Assembly: GCF_937881195.1 (NCBI RefSeq) | Contig: NZ_CALGFC010000065.1 | Location: forward strand, 14,605-78,604 | Source of the DNA: an uncultured Methanobrevibacter sp. | GTDB lineage: Archaea; Methanobacteriota; Methanobacteria; Methanobacteriales; Methanobacteriaceae | Length of the DNA: 64,000 bases | Reading direction: 5' to 3' | Shown: piece after piece, positions 50,616 to 60,971 of the stretch | Layout of the letters: the number at the start of each line of letters is the position of its first letter | How positions within the stretch are numbered: position 1 is the first letter of the stretch | The notes under the pieces: model-generated | What the model saw: the letters and a program-made list of their open reading frames with translations, nothing else | Told to the model about the DNA's origin: nothing | Databases searched by the model: none | Position numbers and translations under genes: made by a program

Positions 50616-51455
50616 TTAAGTTTTCAACTTATTATCTCTTAAATAAACATACCAATACAATACTCCAACAAAAATAGCCCCACCAATTATATTTCCAATT
50701 GTAACTGGAATCAAATTATTAAATATAAACTGATACCATGTTACTTTACCAAATATAATGCCCATGGGAATAAAAAACATATTAGCAACACTGTGCTCAA
50801 ATCCAATAGCAACAAATGCCATTATAGGGAACCAAATACCAAAAATTTTTCCAATAATATCATCAGAAGCAAGAGCTAAATAAACAGCCAAACAAACCAA
50901 CCAGTTACAAGCAATACCTCTTAAAAATGCTTGATCCCATGTCAAAGAGGCTATAGATTTCCCCGAAGCAACAAAATGTGCCCCACCAAGAGCTTTAGTC
51001 TGAGCAATTGTCAAAGCATTTGTCATATAGGGTTCAGTAGTTAAAATACCAGTTAAATAACCAAAAACATATGCAACAAAAATAGCTCCTACGAAATTAA
51101 AAACCCAACTAAAAATCCAATTTCTACTTAAACCATAAAATGTAGATTTCCCAGATAATAATCCAACAGTCATATACATAACATTTCCTGTAAAAAGTTC
51201 AGATCCTGCTATAATAACTAACATTAATCCAACTGGAAATACTGCCCCAAAAAAGAGTTTAGTTAATCCTGGCGGAAATCCTGCAGCCGCCATACCTCCA
51301 GTGACAACCTCTGCTAGCATACCTCCAAAAGCAATATAAGCACCAGCAAGAAAGCTCAAGATGATTAAATTACCTAAAGAAGATTTTTCTTTTAGTTCTG
51401 CAATACCATCAACAATCTTAGCAGTATCTGCAGGACTTTTAAAAGATGAACTCAT
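50616..51455 (-). CDS. fdhC: Formate transporter FdhC (FNT family)
   Basis: A 279-aa FNT-family channel with six membrane helices. Typical elements are GAYIAFGGMLAE (helix 1), GSELFTGNVMYM (the helix 2 motif and loop) and GFEHSVANMFFIPMG (helix 5 with the conserved EHSxANM). These are features of formate transporters used by formatotrophic methanogens. GGAGGG precedes the ATG. No formate dehydrogenase genes are in the window, so supply for purine synthesis as well as methanogenesis is possible. Confidence 0.9.
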   Translation of the reverse strand: MSSSFKSPADTAKIVDGIAELKEKSSLGNLIILSFLAGAYIAFGGMLAEVVTGGMAAAGFPPGLTKLFFGAVFPVGLMLVIIAGSELFTGNVMYMTVGLLSGKSTFYGLSRNWIFSWVFNFVGAIFVAYVFGYLTGILTTEPYMTNALTIAQTKALGGAHFVASGKSIASLTWDQAFLRGIACNWLVCLAVYLALASDDIIGKIFGIWFPIMAFVAIGFEHSVANMFFIPMGIIFGKVTWYQFIFNNLIPVTIGNIIGGAIFVGVLYWYVYLRDNKLKT

Positions 51456-51888
51456 AATAACCCTCCTAATATCTTAATAAAATATTAAAAATATACTTAA
51501 AGAATACATTTAGAATCAAGAAATAATCACTTCTTAATATATAATTATTCCAGTTAATTTTAGATGGATTCAAAAATTATATTTACCCTATATACTTTTA
51601 AACATACTATAATAAATAATTTTATTAATTATGAAAATTTTTTATTTTTATTAAAACAAAATATAGACAAAGAATAATTAATTTAAACACGATTAAGTTA
51701 AATTAAACTGATGTCAAAGCTTTAAAATTTTAAAAAAAGAAATTGAATAAACAAAATTTATAAGTATTATTTAAGAGAAATATAAATTACATAATAAACT
51801 AAGAAAATTAAAAATTTAGAAAAATTAACAAAAAATAAGTTAAATATAATAAAAATATATAGATTATAAAAAATATTTAGAAGATAAA
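51456..51888. other. Divergent promoter region of fdhC and phosphodiesterase genes
   Basis: 433 bases with no convincing gene; one open minus-strand frame (51767-51949) overlaps the downstream gene and has no ribosome site. Promoters for both divergent genes should lie here. Confidence 0.4.
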
Positions 51889-52410
51889 ATGATAATCGGA
51901 TTAATTTCAGATACACATATTCCTGATAGAGCAGATAATATTCCTCCAACAGTTTTAGAGATTTTTAAAAATGTGGATCTTATAATCCATGCAGGAGATT
52001 TAACTTCAATGGAAGTTAAAATAGAATTGGAAAAAATTGCCCCAGTATTAGCTGTTCAAGGGAATATGGATAGAGCACATGATTTAAAACTTCCAAAAAG
52101 CATAAAGAAAAACATTGAAGGAATTGATATTGGAGTCAAACATGGAGAAGTCTATCCCAAAGGAGATACACAACAATTATATTACATTGCTAAAGAGTTA
52201 GATGTTGAAGTATTAATAAGTGGACATACACATCAAGCATTTATAGAAAAAATTGAAGATGTAATCCTTTTAAATCCAGGTAGTCCAACTTCTCCTAGAT
52301 TAACTGATCCAACAGTGATGTTAATGACAATTGAAAACGGAAAAATTGATTTAGAAATAAAAAAAATTGGAAAACCAGTTTGTTCTGCATTAAATTTTGA
52401 AAAAAAATAA
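51889..52410 (+). CDS. MJ0936/YfcE-type metallophosphodiesterase
   Basis: A 173-aa calcineurin-like phosphoesterase. The metal motifs are complete: SDTHIPDR (residues 7-14), HAGDL, GNMDRA, KHGE and GHTHQA. Family members hydrolyse phosphodiesters with Mn or Ni; the natural substrate is unknown. No ribosome site before the ATG. A repeat-rich gap separates it from the methyltransferase gene. Confidence 0.85.
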   Translation: MIIGLISDTHIPDRADNIPPTVLEIFKNVDLIIHAGDLTSMEVKIELEKIAPVLAVQGNMDRAHDLKLPKSIKKNIEGIDIGVKHGEVYPKGDTQQLYYIAKELDVEVLISGHTHQAFIEKIEDVILLNPGSPTSPRLTDPTVMLMTIENGKIDLEIKKIGKPVCSALNFEKK

Positions 52411-52469
52411 TTTAAAATGGAAATTTAAGATTTTAAATGATATTTAACTAAAAAACATGAAATAGAAAT

Positions 52470-52600
52470 TAAGAATAATATTAAAAATAATATTAAAAAT
52501 AAAGCTAAAAATAAAGCTAAAAATAAAATTAAAAGTAATATTAAGATTAATATTAAAAGTAAACTTAAAATTAATATTAGAACTAGAATTAAATAAATAA
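52470..52600. repeat. Imperfect short tandem repeats
   Basis: Units of about 12 bp (AATATTAAAAAT, AAAGCTAAAAAT and variants) repeat for about 120 bp between two genes. Simple-sequence expansion is likely. Confidence 0.5.
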
Positions 52601-52615
52601 ATATGGATAGATAGA

Positions 52616-53221
52616 ATGGGAAGTAAATGGCAAGTAGAAAAAAAGAAAGATCCTTATTATAAAAGAGCTAAAGGAGAAGATTATCGATCACGTGCATCTT
52701 TTAAATTATTACAATTAGATAAAAAATATAGAATAATTAAAAAAGGTAGTGCAGTATTAGATTTAGGTGCAACACCTGGTGGGTGGTCACAAGTAGCTCT
52801 TGAAAAAGTAGGTGAAGAGGGTATAGTTTTAGGTGTAGATTTACAGAAAATTAAACCTTTTCCTGAAAAAAATTTTCATTTTATCAGAGGAGATTTTACA
52901 AAGAAAGAAGTTCAAGATAAAATGATTGATATAATGGATGGAAAAGCAGACGTTATAATTTCAGACGCTTCACCATCACTTAGTGGGATTAAAGACGTTG
53001 ATCATCTTAGATCAATTGATTTAGCTAATTCAGTTATTAATATAGCAGATAATATTCTTGAAAAAAATGGCAATCTGATTATAAAAGTATTTCAAGGAGA
53101 GGAATTCAAAAATTTAATTGAAGAGATTAGAAAGAAATTCAAAGTATTGAAAACAACAAAACCATCATCATCAAGAAAAAAAAGCTCTGAAATGTATGTT
53201 ATTGGTTTGAAATATAGATAA
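52616..53221 (+). CDS. rlmE: RlmE/FtsJ-type 23S rRNA 2'-O-ribose methyltransferase
   Basis: A 201-aa RrmJ-family SAM-dependent methyltransferase, expected to methylate the U2552-equivalent ribose in the 23S rRNA A-loop. It has the N-terminal YKRAKGEDYRSRASFKLLQL with the catalytic Lys, SAM loop VLDLGATPGGWSQVA, SDASPSLSG with the catalytic Asp, and NLIIKVFQGEE with the next Lys. No clear ribosome site is visible. Confidence 0.9.
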   Translation: MGSKWQVEKKKDPYYKRAKGEDYRSRASFKLLQLDKKYRIIKKGSAVLDLGATPGGWSQVALEKVGEEGIVLGVDLQKIKPFPEKNFHFIRGDFTKKEVQDKMIDIMDGKADVIISDASPSLSGIKDVDHLRSIDLANSVINIADNILEKNGNLIIKVFQGEEFKNLIEEIRKKFKVLKTTKPSSSRKKSSEMYVIGLKYR

Positions 53222-53442
53222 ACTTAGAAATACTACTATTAATTAAAAATAAAACAATTAATTGATTATAAAAAAATAAATAAAGCTAAAAAATTAAAAA
53301 TAAAACTAATAAAAAATAAAACTAATTAAAAATAAATGAAAACAAAAAATATTTAAATAGTTTAAAAAAAACTAAAAAATACTTAAACAATTTAAAAATC
53401 TAAGTAATATACTTAAAATAAGTAAAAAAAAGTATATGGTGC

Positions 53443-55443
53443 TTAAACTATTTTAAGATAACCATTACTTGGTTCAAAAATTACACCTTTATGTTTTAGC
53501 TGTTTTATAAATTCCTCTACTTTTTCTTCACTTAAACCATACTGGTCTACGAGATTTGAGGTTAGAACATTAATTGGAGCTTGGTCTCCATATTCTTCTT
53601 GAAGTTCTTTAATTTCATCAACAACTCTTTGAAGTTTATCTCTTTCTGATTTAGGGGTTCTACCTTCTACCATATCAACATCAATTTTTCCAGTTTCAGG
53701 ATCGTAGCCCACTTCTTTTAAACAAGCCATTTGTAAAGATATAGCCCGTTTAGCATCCTCTTCCTCTACAAATTTTTTTAGCTTAATTTTTGCACTAGCC
53801 TCAGCTAAACGAATTATCGCTTCTAATTGCCTTGCAGTTATTGGAACTGGTGCATCTTCATCTATAGCACCACTCCTCATATCTACATAAAAGTCTTCAA
53901 GAACTTTATTAGATTCATCAGTTAATTTAGGACTTATACTCTTTCTAGCATAAGCTATATATTTTCTAAGAAGTTCTGGTTCAATTTCATAGGAAACAGA
54001 ATCTTCTTGGTGTATTTTAAGAATATGTTTAGCTAATTCCCTATCATTATCAACATTTGGTTTATCTTCTACTACAAATGTTAAATCAAACCTAGAAAGA
54101 ATAGGAGAAGGCAAATCTATTTGTTCAGCTACAGATTTATATCTATCGAATCTTCCAAATTTAGGATTGGCAGCTGCAAGTACTGAACAACGAGAATTTA
54201 ATGTTGCCATAATCCCTGCTTTAGCTATACTAATTGTTTGCTGTTCAAGAGCTTCGTGAAGTGCAGATCTATCTTCAGACCTCATTTTGTCGAGCTCATC
54301 AACACATACATTTCCTTTATCTCCCAAAACAAGAGCTCCTGCTTCAAGAGACCATCCACCCAGTTCATCACGTACCGCAGCAGCAGTTAAACCTGCACCA
54401 GTAGTCCCTTTACCACTTGTATAAATGCTTCTTGGTGCAAGTTTTGAAACATATTTCAACATCTGAGATTTACCAATACCAGGATCACCAACAATTAAAA
54501 TATGGATATCCCCTCGAAGACGAGTCTTATCTTCAAGTTCTTTAGCTGCTCCTCCAAATAATTGGAGCGCAATAGCTTCTTTTACTTGTCTATAACCTTT
54601 AATTGAAGGAGCTGTTGATTTGATAATTTTTTCATGGATATTAGGATCCTTAGAAAGCTCGATGATCTTTTCTTCATCTTCTTCACTAATTTCAAGCTCT
54701 TCAAATTCTTCTTCTTGAGGTTTTATAAAGTTTGCATATATATAATTTTTAAATTTGCCACTTCTCTCTTCCCTAAATGTTTTAAGAGTTCCAGTAATAA
54801 CAACTTTATCTCCAGGATTTAAAACGTCTACTAAATCATCTTCAAGAATAATTAAAATCTGTTTAGGTTCAGTTCCACCAGAAAGATTTTCTAATGGCTC
54901 TTGGACTCTAGCAGTTTGAGTATCTATATAAATTGATTCTTCTTGCAACAGTCTAAATGACCTTCCCCCACATTCAGTACATAATGAAGGTTCTATAATT
55001 GTATTACTATTAGTTTGTTCAACTTCATGAAGCCTCATACAACCCCGACATTCAAAAACCCCAGTTTCAATTCTCGGACGAATTTCATCAGTTTTACGAA
55101 CTATACCCTCAACGGAAACAAATTTACCAATATATTTACTTAATAAATGCTTAAGTTGAATGAGATTAGTAAGGTTTTCTAATCTTATATTTAAATCAGC
55201 ATCTTTCATTAAAGGATCTATGTTTTTTATAGCTTTAGCTGAAGCAAGGAGAACATCATCTGGTTTTTCGATTAGTAAATCCGCTAAATCAGGATCAAAC
55301 ATTTCCAAATCGACATAATCCACTATTAATGATCGATTATCAGGATATTTCTCTAAAACCTTGAAAACATCATCTTTATATTTTGTTGAAAAAAATTCTT
55401 CAAATTTTGTAATTGAAGTTTTTGATTTATCAGTTGAACTCAT
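53443..55443 (-). CDS. mcm: Replicative helicase MCM
   Basis: A 666-aa minichromosome maintenance helicase. The N-terminal domain carries an OB-fold and zinc site (CRGCMRLHE and LCTECGGR), the AAA+ core Walker A GDPGIGKSQ, Walker B-type VCVDELDKM and arginine finger LSRFDLTF. A winged-helix C-terminus (about residues 595-666) ends the chain. I start at ATG 55443 (MSSTDKS), which fits family length. The frame is open 63 bases further upstream, but those residues are not family-like. It unwinds DNA at the replication fork. Confidence 0.93.
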   Translation of the reverse strand: MSSTDKSKTSITKFEEFFSTKYKDDVFKVLEKYPDNRSLIVDYVDLEMFDPDLADLLIEKPDDVLLASAKAIKNIDPLMKDADLNIRLENLTNLIQLKHLLSKYIGKFVSVEGIVRKTDEIRPRIETGVFECRGCMRLHEVEQTNSNTIIEPSLCTECGGRSFRLLQEESIYIDTQTARVQEPLENLSGGTEPKQILIILEDDLVDVLNPGDKVVITGTLKTFREERSGKFKNYIYANFIKPQEEEFEELEISEEDEEKIIELSKDPNIHEKIIKSTAPSIKGYRQVKEAIALQLFGGAAKELEDKTRLRGDIHILIVGDPGIGKSQMLKYVSKLAPRSIYTSGKGTTGAGLTAAAVRDELGGWSLEAGALVLGDKGNVCVDELDKMRSEDRSALHEALEQQTISIAKAGIMATLNSRCSVLAAANPKFGRFDRYKSVAEQIDLPSPILSRFDLTFVVEDKPNVDNDRELAKHILKIHQEDSVSYEIEPELLRKYIAYARKSISPKLTDESNKVLEDFYVDMRSGAIDEDAPVPITARQLEAIIRLAEASAKIKLKKFVEEEDAKRAISLQMACLKEVGYDPETGKIDVDMVEGRTPKSERDKLQRVVDEIKELQEEYGDQAPINVLTSNLVDQYGLSEEKVEEFIKQLKHKGVIFEPSNGYLKIV

Positions 55444-55994
55444 TATAATTAAATTGATTTTTATCTTTAATAAAATATTCAGTTTTGTATCTTGTGAATT
55501 TTTCAATTATATAAAATAATTTTCTAAATGTATAAAATAATAATTAATTAATAATTAATAATAAAATTTTCTTATATACAAAAAATCAATTAATTATATT
55601 CTGTAAGAATAAAAAGTTTAATTTAATTATTATTTAATGCATTTAAAGTTCGATAATGCCAAATAATTTATAATAATTAAAACAGAATATATAATTTCTA
55701 TTATAATTCTTATTATAAAAATTAAATAAAAATAAAATATGCAAAATAAAGAAATAATGCCAATATAAATAATATAGTTACCCAAACTTATTTAATATAT
55801 GAAGTGAACAATATATTAATAATATGAAAATATTAATAAATTAAAAATATTAATAAATTTAAATCACAATTATAAATATATTTATTTTCATGAGGAATCA
55901 TGAAACATTATGGACTAATTTTTAATAAAAATTTTAAAATTATAAAAAATTTTAAATTAAATTATAGTTTTAATAATAATTTGAGGCAATATCA
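55444..55994. other. Divergent intergenic region upstream of MCM
   Basis: 551 AT-rich bases with no gene and no conspicuous dyads. It must contain the mcm promoter and that of the downstream membrane protein. No origin-recognition-box-like G-rich repeats are visible. Confidence 0.4.
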
Positions 55995-56417
55995 ATGAAA
56001 AAATCACGATTAAACTTGTTTAAATCAACTTCAATGATGATATCAATATTAGGAGTTTTGATGATAATTTCAACAATTATTATTGCCGCATATATTGGAT
56101 TTAGTATAATATCTTCAGAAATTACATCTGGAGTTTCATCTGGTTCCCAATATGATGAATTAGCTAGTTTAAAATCAAATTATACTGAGTTAGAAGCAAA
56201 ATTTAATTCAACAAAAGAAGTGATATTTGCAGGATCTGACAAAACAAAAGAGCAACAATATATAAGTGCAGAATTAGAGTTGCTTAGAGCAAATTCAGCC
56301 ATTAGTGACGTTGAAAGCGCATTGAAATCTGGAAAATCTGCAAGTGATGTTGATGATAGGATAAAAATAGCTAAAGAAAAAATGACAATAGCTACACAGG
56401 CATATAATAACTTATAA
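55995..56417 (+). CDS. Single-helix membrane protein with extracytoplasmic coiled coil
   Basis: A 140-aa protein with one N-terminal membrane helix (about residues 14-38) and a helical, Ser/Ala/Glu-rich remainder predicted to form a coiled coil (LKSNYTELEAKFNSTKE onward). GAGG lies before the ATG. Family unrecognised. It may be an envelope or division accessory protein; nothing in the sequence decides. Confidence 0.5.
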   Translation: MKKSRLNLFKSTSMMISILGVLMIISTIIIAAYIGFSIISSEITSGVSSGSQYDELASLKSNYTELEAKFNSTKEVIFAGSDKTKEQQYISAELELLRANSAISDVESALKSGKSASDVDDRIKIAKEKMTIATQAYNNL

Positions 56418-56882
56418 ATCCTATGATAAAAATTTAAAAATATCCTATAAAAGAATATTTTATAATAATTTTCTATTAATAAAAATTTATTAATTTGAAA
56501 AATTATAGGAAATTATATAGAAAAATTATATAAAAAATAAAAAACATAATATTAATGTACCAAATTAAAATAAAATTAAAATAATATTAAAATATTAAGT
56601 TTATTTTTTATTATATTTTAAGCATTAATGTTTTATTATTTTTATCTAATTTATCTAGTTGATTTTTTATTATTACTTTATTTAAAAATGATTTTTTTAA
56701 GTATTGTTTACTAAAATAAGTCATATTCAAATAATATATTTAAAATAATCTAAATATATTTTAAATAATTTATAATTTAAATATTTATAATTAAATAATT
56801 TATAATTCAAGATTAAATAATAAATAAAATACATAATAAATAGATTACATAATAATTTATAATTATCAATATAAGAGATGGT
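56418..56882. other. Intergenic, T- and A-rich
   Basis: No gene. The stretch 56590-56720 is T-rich and probably terminates the upstream gene. Repeated TATAATT(T/C)AA words lie at about 56770-56812. Confidence 0.4.
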
Positions 56883-57293
56883 ATGATGGAAAAGTATGAA
56901 GATTTATTAAATAGAGCTATAGACCAACTCCCACCAGAAGTTTTCGAAACAAAAAGATTTAGTGTTCCTAAAGCATATTCAGTTATACAAGGAAATAGGA
57001 CTTTTATACAAAATTTTAAAGATATTGCTGAAGCTTTAAACAGAGACCCACAACACTTATTAAAATTTTTACTTAGAGAATTAGGTACTGCTGGGAATTT
57101 AGAAGGTGGAAGAGCCATATTACAAGGTAAATTTACTCATTTTTTAATAAATGAAAGAATAGATGAATATGTTGAAAGATTTGTAATGTGCCACGAATGT
57201 AATAGGCCCGATACAAGAATAATAAGAGAAGACAGAATATTTATTCTTAAATGTGCAGCATGTGGTGCTAAAGCCCCACTGAAAACATTATAA
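56883..57293 (+). CDS. Translation initiation factor aIF2 subunit beta
   Basis: A 136-aa aIF2-beta, part of the heterotrimeric factor that brings initiator tRNA to the ribosome. The central domain has GNRTFIQNFKDIAEALNRDP and LGTAGNLEGGRAILQG, followed by the C-terminal zinc finger CHECNRPDTRI...CAACGA. The ATG has a second in-frame ATG directly behind it. The stop is followed by a hairpin-like stretch. Confidence 0.93.
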   Translation: MMEKYEDLLNRAIDQLPPEVFETKRFSVPKAYSVIQGNRTFIQNFKDIAEALNRDPQHLLKFLLRELGTAGNLEGGRAILQGKFTHFLINERIDEYVERFVMCHECNRPDTRIIREDRIFILKCAACGAKAPLKTL

Positions 57294-57305
57294 TAAAATT
57301 ATAAA

Positions 57306-57331
57306 GAAAATAGCTATTTTATAGCTGTTTC
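57306..57331 (+). terminator. Hairpin after aIF2-beta
   Basis: GAAAATAGCTA (57306-57316) pairs with TAGCTGTTTC (57322-57331) with one imperfection, followed by T-rich sequence. Probable transcription end. Confidence 0.45.
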
Positions 57332-57765
57332 CTATTATTTATTTTTATAGCATTTTAATATAAATAATTTTTTAATATAAATAATATTATTAATATCCTA
57401 TAAACAAGCATTACAGCATATATTCATTTTATAAACTAAATAATTAGATATTTAGGAAAATGATCCAAATAAAAACCTAAAAATTATTCTAATTTTAATT
57501 TTTTATAATTTTCATTAAATTATATTTTTATTAATTTATTCTAAGTTGATTAAATTTAATTATTTAAGATTAAATCTCTATTTATCAATTAATTTATCAA
57601 TTACAATATTATTATATAATATTATTATATTTCCATATAATCAATTTATTAAATAAATTAATTATTAAGAATTAATTATTAATAATTAATTTAATTATTA
57701 AAAATAATCTAATTTTATTAATTATTATCCCATAAACAAAAGATTTTTATTAAAAGAGTGTTAAT
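57332..57765. other. Intergenic, AT-only repeats
   Basis: Over 400 bases without a gene. AATTAATTATTAA-type repeats dominate 57640-57700. Confidence 0.4.
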
Positions 57766-58827
57766 ATGTTTTGTCCCGAATGTGGTAATACAGAAGAACC
57801 TATAATAGAAGGAATATGTAGAAGTTGCTTTTTAAAAAAATTTTCAATATTAAATATTCCAAAAAATATTGAAATTACAATTTGTGCCCACTGTAATGCA
57901 AAATTTGAAGAAGGAAAATGGGAAGAATCAGAAATTCCAGAAGATGAAATAATATATAGGGCTTTGGAGAGATCTATAATAATTGACCCGCATATAGATG
58001 AGAAAAACTTAGAAATCGAACTTGAAATCGTACAGATGAGAGGTACTATAGCAGAATGTTATATAGAAGCAGAAGCTAAATTATTTGGTGCAACTATAAA
58101 ACAATCATTTGAGAGTGAAGTTAGACTCATTAAAAACGTTTGCCCGAGTTGTAGTAAACAACAATCAGGATATTATGAATCAGTTATTCAACTTAGAGCA
58201 GACCATCGAGAATTGACAATTGATGAAAAAAAAGAAGCAGACAATATCCTGAATAAAACCTTAAATAGCAGGTTTGAAAAAGACAAATTAGCTTATTTAG
58301 TCCAAAAATCAAAATTAAAAGAAGGATATGATTATTATATTGGTTCATATAAGTCTGCAAAGAAAGTGGTTGATGCAATAAAAAAAGAATTTGGAGGAAT
58401 AGTAAAAGAATCCCCCCGACTTATTAGTCAAGATAAATCAACTGGAAAAGGATTATATAGAATATGGATTTTAATACGCCTCCCTGAATTTAAAAAAAGA
58501 GATTTCATAAAATATAAGGATGAATATTGGCAAATATTAAATATTGATGGTAAAAGAACCCTTATACTAAATTTAATAACATTGAAAAGTTTTCCACTAC
58601 AATGGAAGGAATATGAAAATGTCGAGTTAATAAAAGAAGAAACAGACATCCAGATTACCACATTAATTTCAAAATCGCCATCAAATATTCAAATATTAGA
58701 TCCTGAAGATTATAGTGTAGTAGATATTCCCATAACCAAAGAATCTTTCAATGAATTTAATATTGGGGATGAAATAAACACTATAAAAATTGAAAATCAA
58801 TTATATATAATTCCAAATAATAAATAG
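57766..58827 (+). CDS. NMD3-like protein
   Basis: A 353-aa archaeal homologue of the ribosome-export adaptor NMD3, with four CxxC pairs forming zinc sites (FCPECGN, ICRSCFL, ICAHCNA, VCPSCSK). In eukaryotes NMD3 carries the 60S subunit out of the nucleus; in archaea a 50S-maturation role is assumed but not shown. Residues about 170-240 match the family core (GYDYYIGSYKSAKKVVDAI). Confidence 0.85.
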   Translation: MFCPECGNTEEPIIEGICRSCFLKKFSILNIPKNIEITICAHCNAKFEEGKWEESEIPEDEIIYRALERSIIIDPHIDEKNLEIELEIVQMRGTIAECYIEAEAKLFGATIKQSFESEVRLIKNVCPSCSKQQSGYYESVIQLRADHRELTIDEKKEADNILNKTLNSRFEKDKLAYLVQKSKLKEGYDYYIGSYKSAKKVVDAIKKEFGGIVKESPRLISQDKSTGKGLYRIWILIRLPEFKKRDFIKYKDEYWQILNIDGKRTLILNLITLKSFPLQWKEYENVELIKEETDIQITTLISKSPSNIQILDPEDYSVVDIPITKESFNEFNIGDEINTIKIENQLYIIPNNK

Positions 58828-59424
58828 ACAAAATTTTAATTTTTACAAAAAATAAAAAAACAAAAACAATGTTTAAAAAAAATTACTATAAATTTTAATA
58901 AATATAAATTTTAATAATAAAGATAAGTTATTAAAATTTTGATAAGAAAATAAGATAATATAAAAAAATTTCAAGTTTTTATTAATAAAAGAGAATTAAA
59001 TAAAAAAAGATTATTTAACAATTTTATTAGTATATTTATATATAACTATTTAATATATTTTAATAGTCTTTTGATATATTTTAATAGTCTTGATAATTAG
59101 TTAATAACTATTAAAATTAGAGAAGAATAAATAAAATATAAATTTATAATAATTAGATATAATAAGAATATTAATAATCTAAATAAAATAACAAATAGTT
59201 TTAGTAAGGAAAATAAAAAGTTTTAATATGATATAATAAATATTCTAATATAAAATAGCAAATAAAAACATGATATAAAATATTGAATATCATAAAATAT
59301 ATTATAAAATAAACTATAATATTAATTATAATAATCTCTTTAAAATCATCTGGAAATAATAATAGTCATGATAATATAATTAGAATAACTTTGAGATAAT
59401 TAAATAAACTTATAAAGTGATTAA
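58828..59424. other. Intergenic with an 18-bp direct repeat
   Basis: About 600 AT-rich bases with no gene. ATATATTTTAATAGTCTT occurs twice at about 59052-59091. No other structure is clear. Confidence 0.4.
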
Positions 59425-60387
59425 ATGGATATTGATACAAAAATAAACTTAATAAAAGAAGGAACATTAGAAGTAATTAATCTTGAAGAACTTAAAGAAA
59501 AACTTGAGAAAGAAAGCCCTATCGCATATACAGGTTATGAACCTTCTGGAAAAATTCATTTAGGTCATGCTATTACAGTAATGAAATTAAAACAACTTCA
59601 AAATTTAGGATTTAAAATAAAGATTCTTTTAGCAGATTATCATGCATACTTAAATGGAAAAGGTACTCTGGAAGAAATAGAGAAAATTGCAAAATATAAT
59701 GAAAAATGTTTTAGAGCATTGGGATTAGATGATAGTACAGAATTTATTTTAGGATCAACTTTTCAAACAAAGCCAGAATACACAGATAAAGTTTATAATT
59801 TAGCTACACTTACAACATTAGTTAGGGCAAAAAGAAGTATGGACCAAGTAAGTAGAAATAGCGAAAATCCGAAAGTTGCAGATGCAATGTATCCTTTAAT
59901 GCAGATAGCTGACATGGTAGCTTTAGATGTGGATGTTGCATTGGGTGGGATGGAACAAAGGAAAATACAAATGTTAGCTAGAGAAAATCTTCCAAAAATT
60001 GGCAAGAACCCTCCAGTTTGTATACACACCCCATTACTTCATGGTTTAGATGGGGATGAAAAAATGTCAAGTAGTAAAGGAAATTTTATAGCTATTGATG
60101 ATAAAGAATCAGAAATAAAGAAAAAAATAAATAAAAGTTTCTGTCCAATAAAAGAAGTTGATGGAAATCCAATTATAGAATTAGCTATGCATTTTATTTT
60201 TACAAATCAAGAAAAAATTCTTATTGAAAGGCCTGAAAAATTTGGTGGGAATCTAGAACTATCAGAAAAAGAATTGATTGATATGTATAGTTCAGGTGAA
60301 CTTCACCCTATGGATTTAAAAAATGGAGTGAGTAAATATTTAATAGAATATTTAGCAGATGTTAGAAAATTCATGGAAAATAATTAA
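59425..60387 (+). CDS. tyrS: Tyrosyl-tRNA synthetase (archaeal type)
   Basis: A 320-aa class I tyrosyl-tRNA synthetase of the compact archaeal type. It has TGYEPSGKIHLGHAITV with the HIGH-like HLGH, LLADYHAYLNGKG, the tyrosine-site segment YPLMQIADM and the KMSSSKGN loop. GTGAT lies shortly before the ATG. No leader or T-box element is expected in archaea, and none is seen. Confidence 0.94.
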   Translation: MDIDTKINLIKEGTLEVINLEELKEKLEKESPIAYTGYEPSGKIHLGHAITVMKLKQLQNLGFKIKILLADYHAYLNGKGTLEEIEKIAKYNEKCFRALGLDDSTEFILGSTFQTKPEYTDKVYNLATLTTLVRAKRSMDQVSRNSENPKVADAMYPLMQIADMVALDVDVALGGMEQRKIQMLARENLPKIGKNPPVCIHTPLLHGLDGDEKMSSSKGNFIAIDDKESEIKKKINKSFCPIKEVDGNPIIELAMHFIFTNQEKILIERPEKFGGNLELSEKELIDMYSSGELHPMDLKNGVSKYLIEYLADVRKFMENN

Positions 60388-60650
60388 AAGTCATATAAAC
60401 ATATTAATTAATAAAATTAATAGAAAAATTTTATTTTATATAATAATAAAAATCAAAATATAAATCAGATAAAGATTAAAATAAAAATGTAAAATAAAAT
60501 TAAAAAAAAAAAGATAATATATTAACAAATATCAATATATTTTTAAAATAGAATATTCTAAATAAAAAAATTTTAATCTAATTTAAAATCTAATAGTTTA
60601 AGTTTTATAATTTAAAATTTAATAATTTAAAAATTATATAAGTGATCATC

Positions 60651-60854
60651 ATGGATTATGAAATGAAATTACCAAATGGTGTTGGAGAGCAAGTTCTTGC
60701 ACATACTGTTGAAAAATTCGAAGTACAATTAAAGCACACAGATTATGGACCAGTTTTAGTTGGAGAAGCTGATGAATTAGAAAATGCTAGAGATTTTATA
60801 GTGGAATCCATAAATAAAAGACTTAATGAATTATCTAATAATAATGAAGATTAA
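60651..60854 (+). CDS. Small acidic conserved-looking protein
   Basis: A 67-aa protein starting MDYEMKLPNG at ATG 60651; the frame is open three codons earlier. The pattern is alpha/beta with an acidic C-terminus (LNELSNNNED). I believe it is a conserved methanogen protein but cannot assign a family. It lies downstream of tyrS by 263 bp and convergent with tmk. Confidence 0.6.
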   Translation: MDYEMKLPNGVGEQVLAHTVEKFEVQLKHTDYGPVLVGEADELENARDFIVESINKRLNELSNNNED

Positions 60855-60971
60855 AAATAATAACTAAATACTCGAAAATAGTTATACGTGTTAGTAAATA
60901 TTGAAAAATATTAATTAATATTAATACATTAATTATTATTATTATTATTATTAATAAACTATTTTTGAATT

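Noticed and set aside
51767..51949. Minus-strand frame upstream of the phosphodiesterase
   Set aside because: It overlaps the start of a well-supported gene and consists of Leu/Ile/Phe/Tyr from AT-rich sequence.
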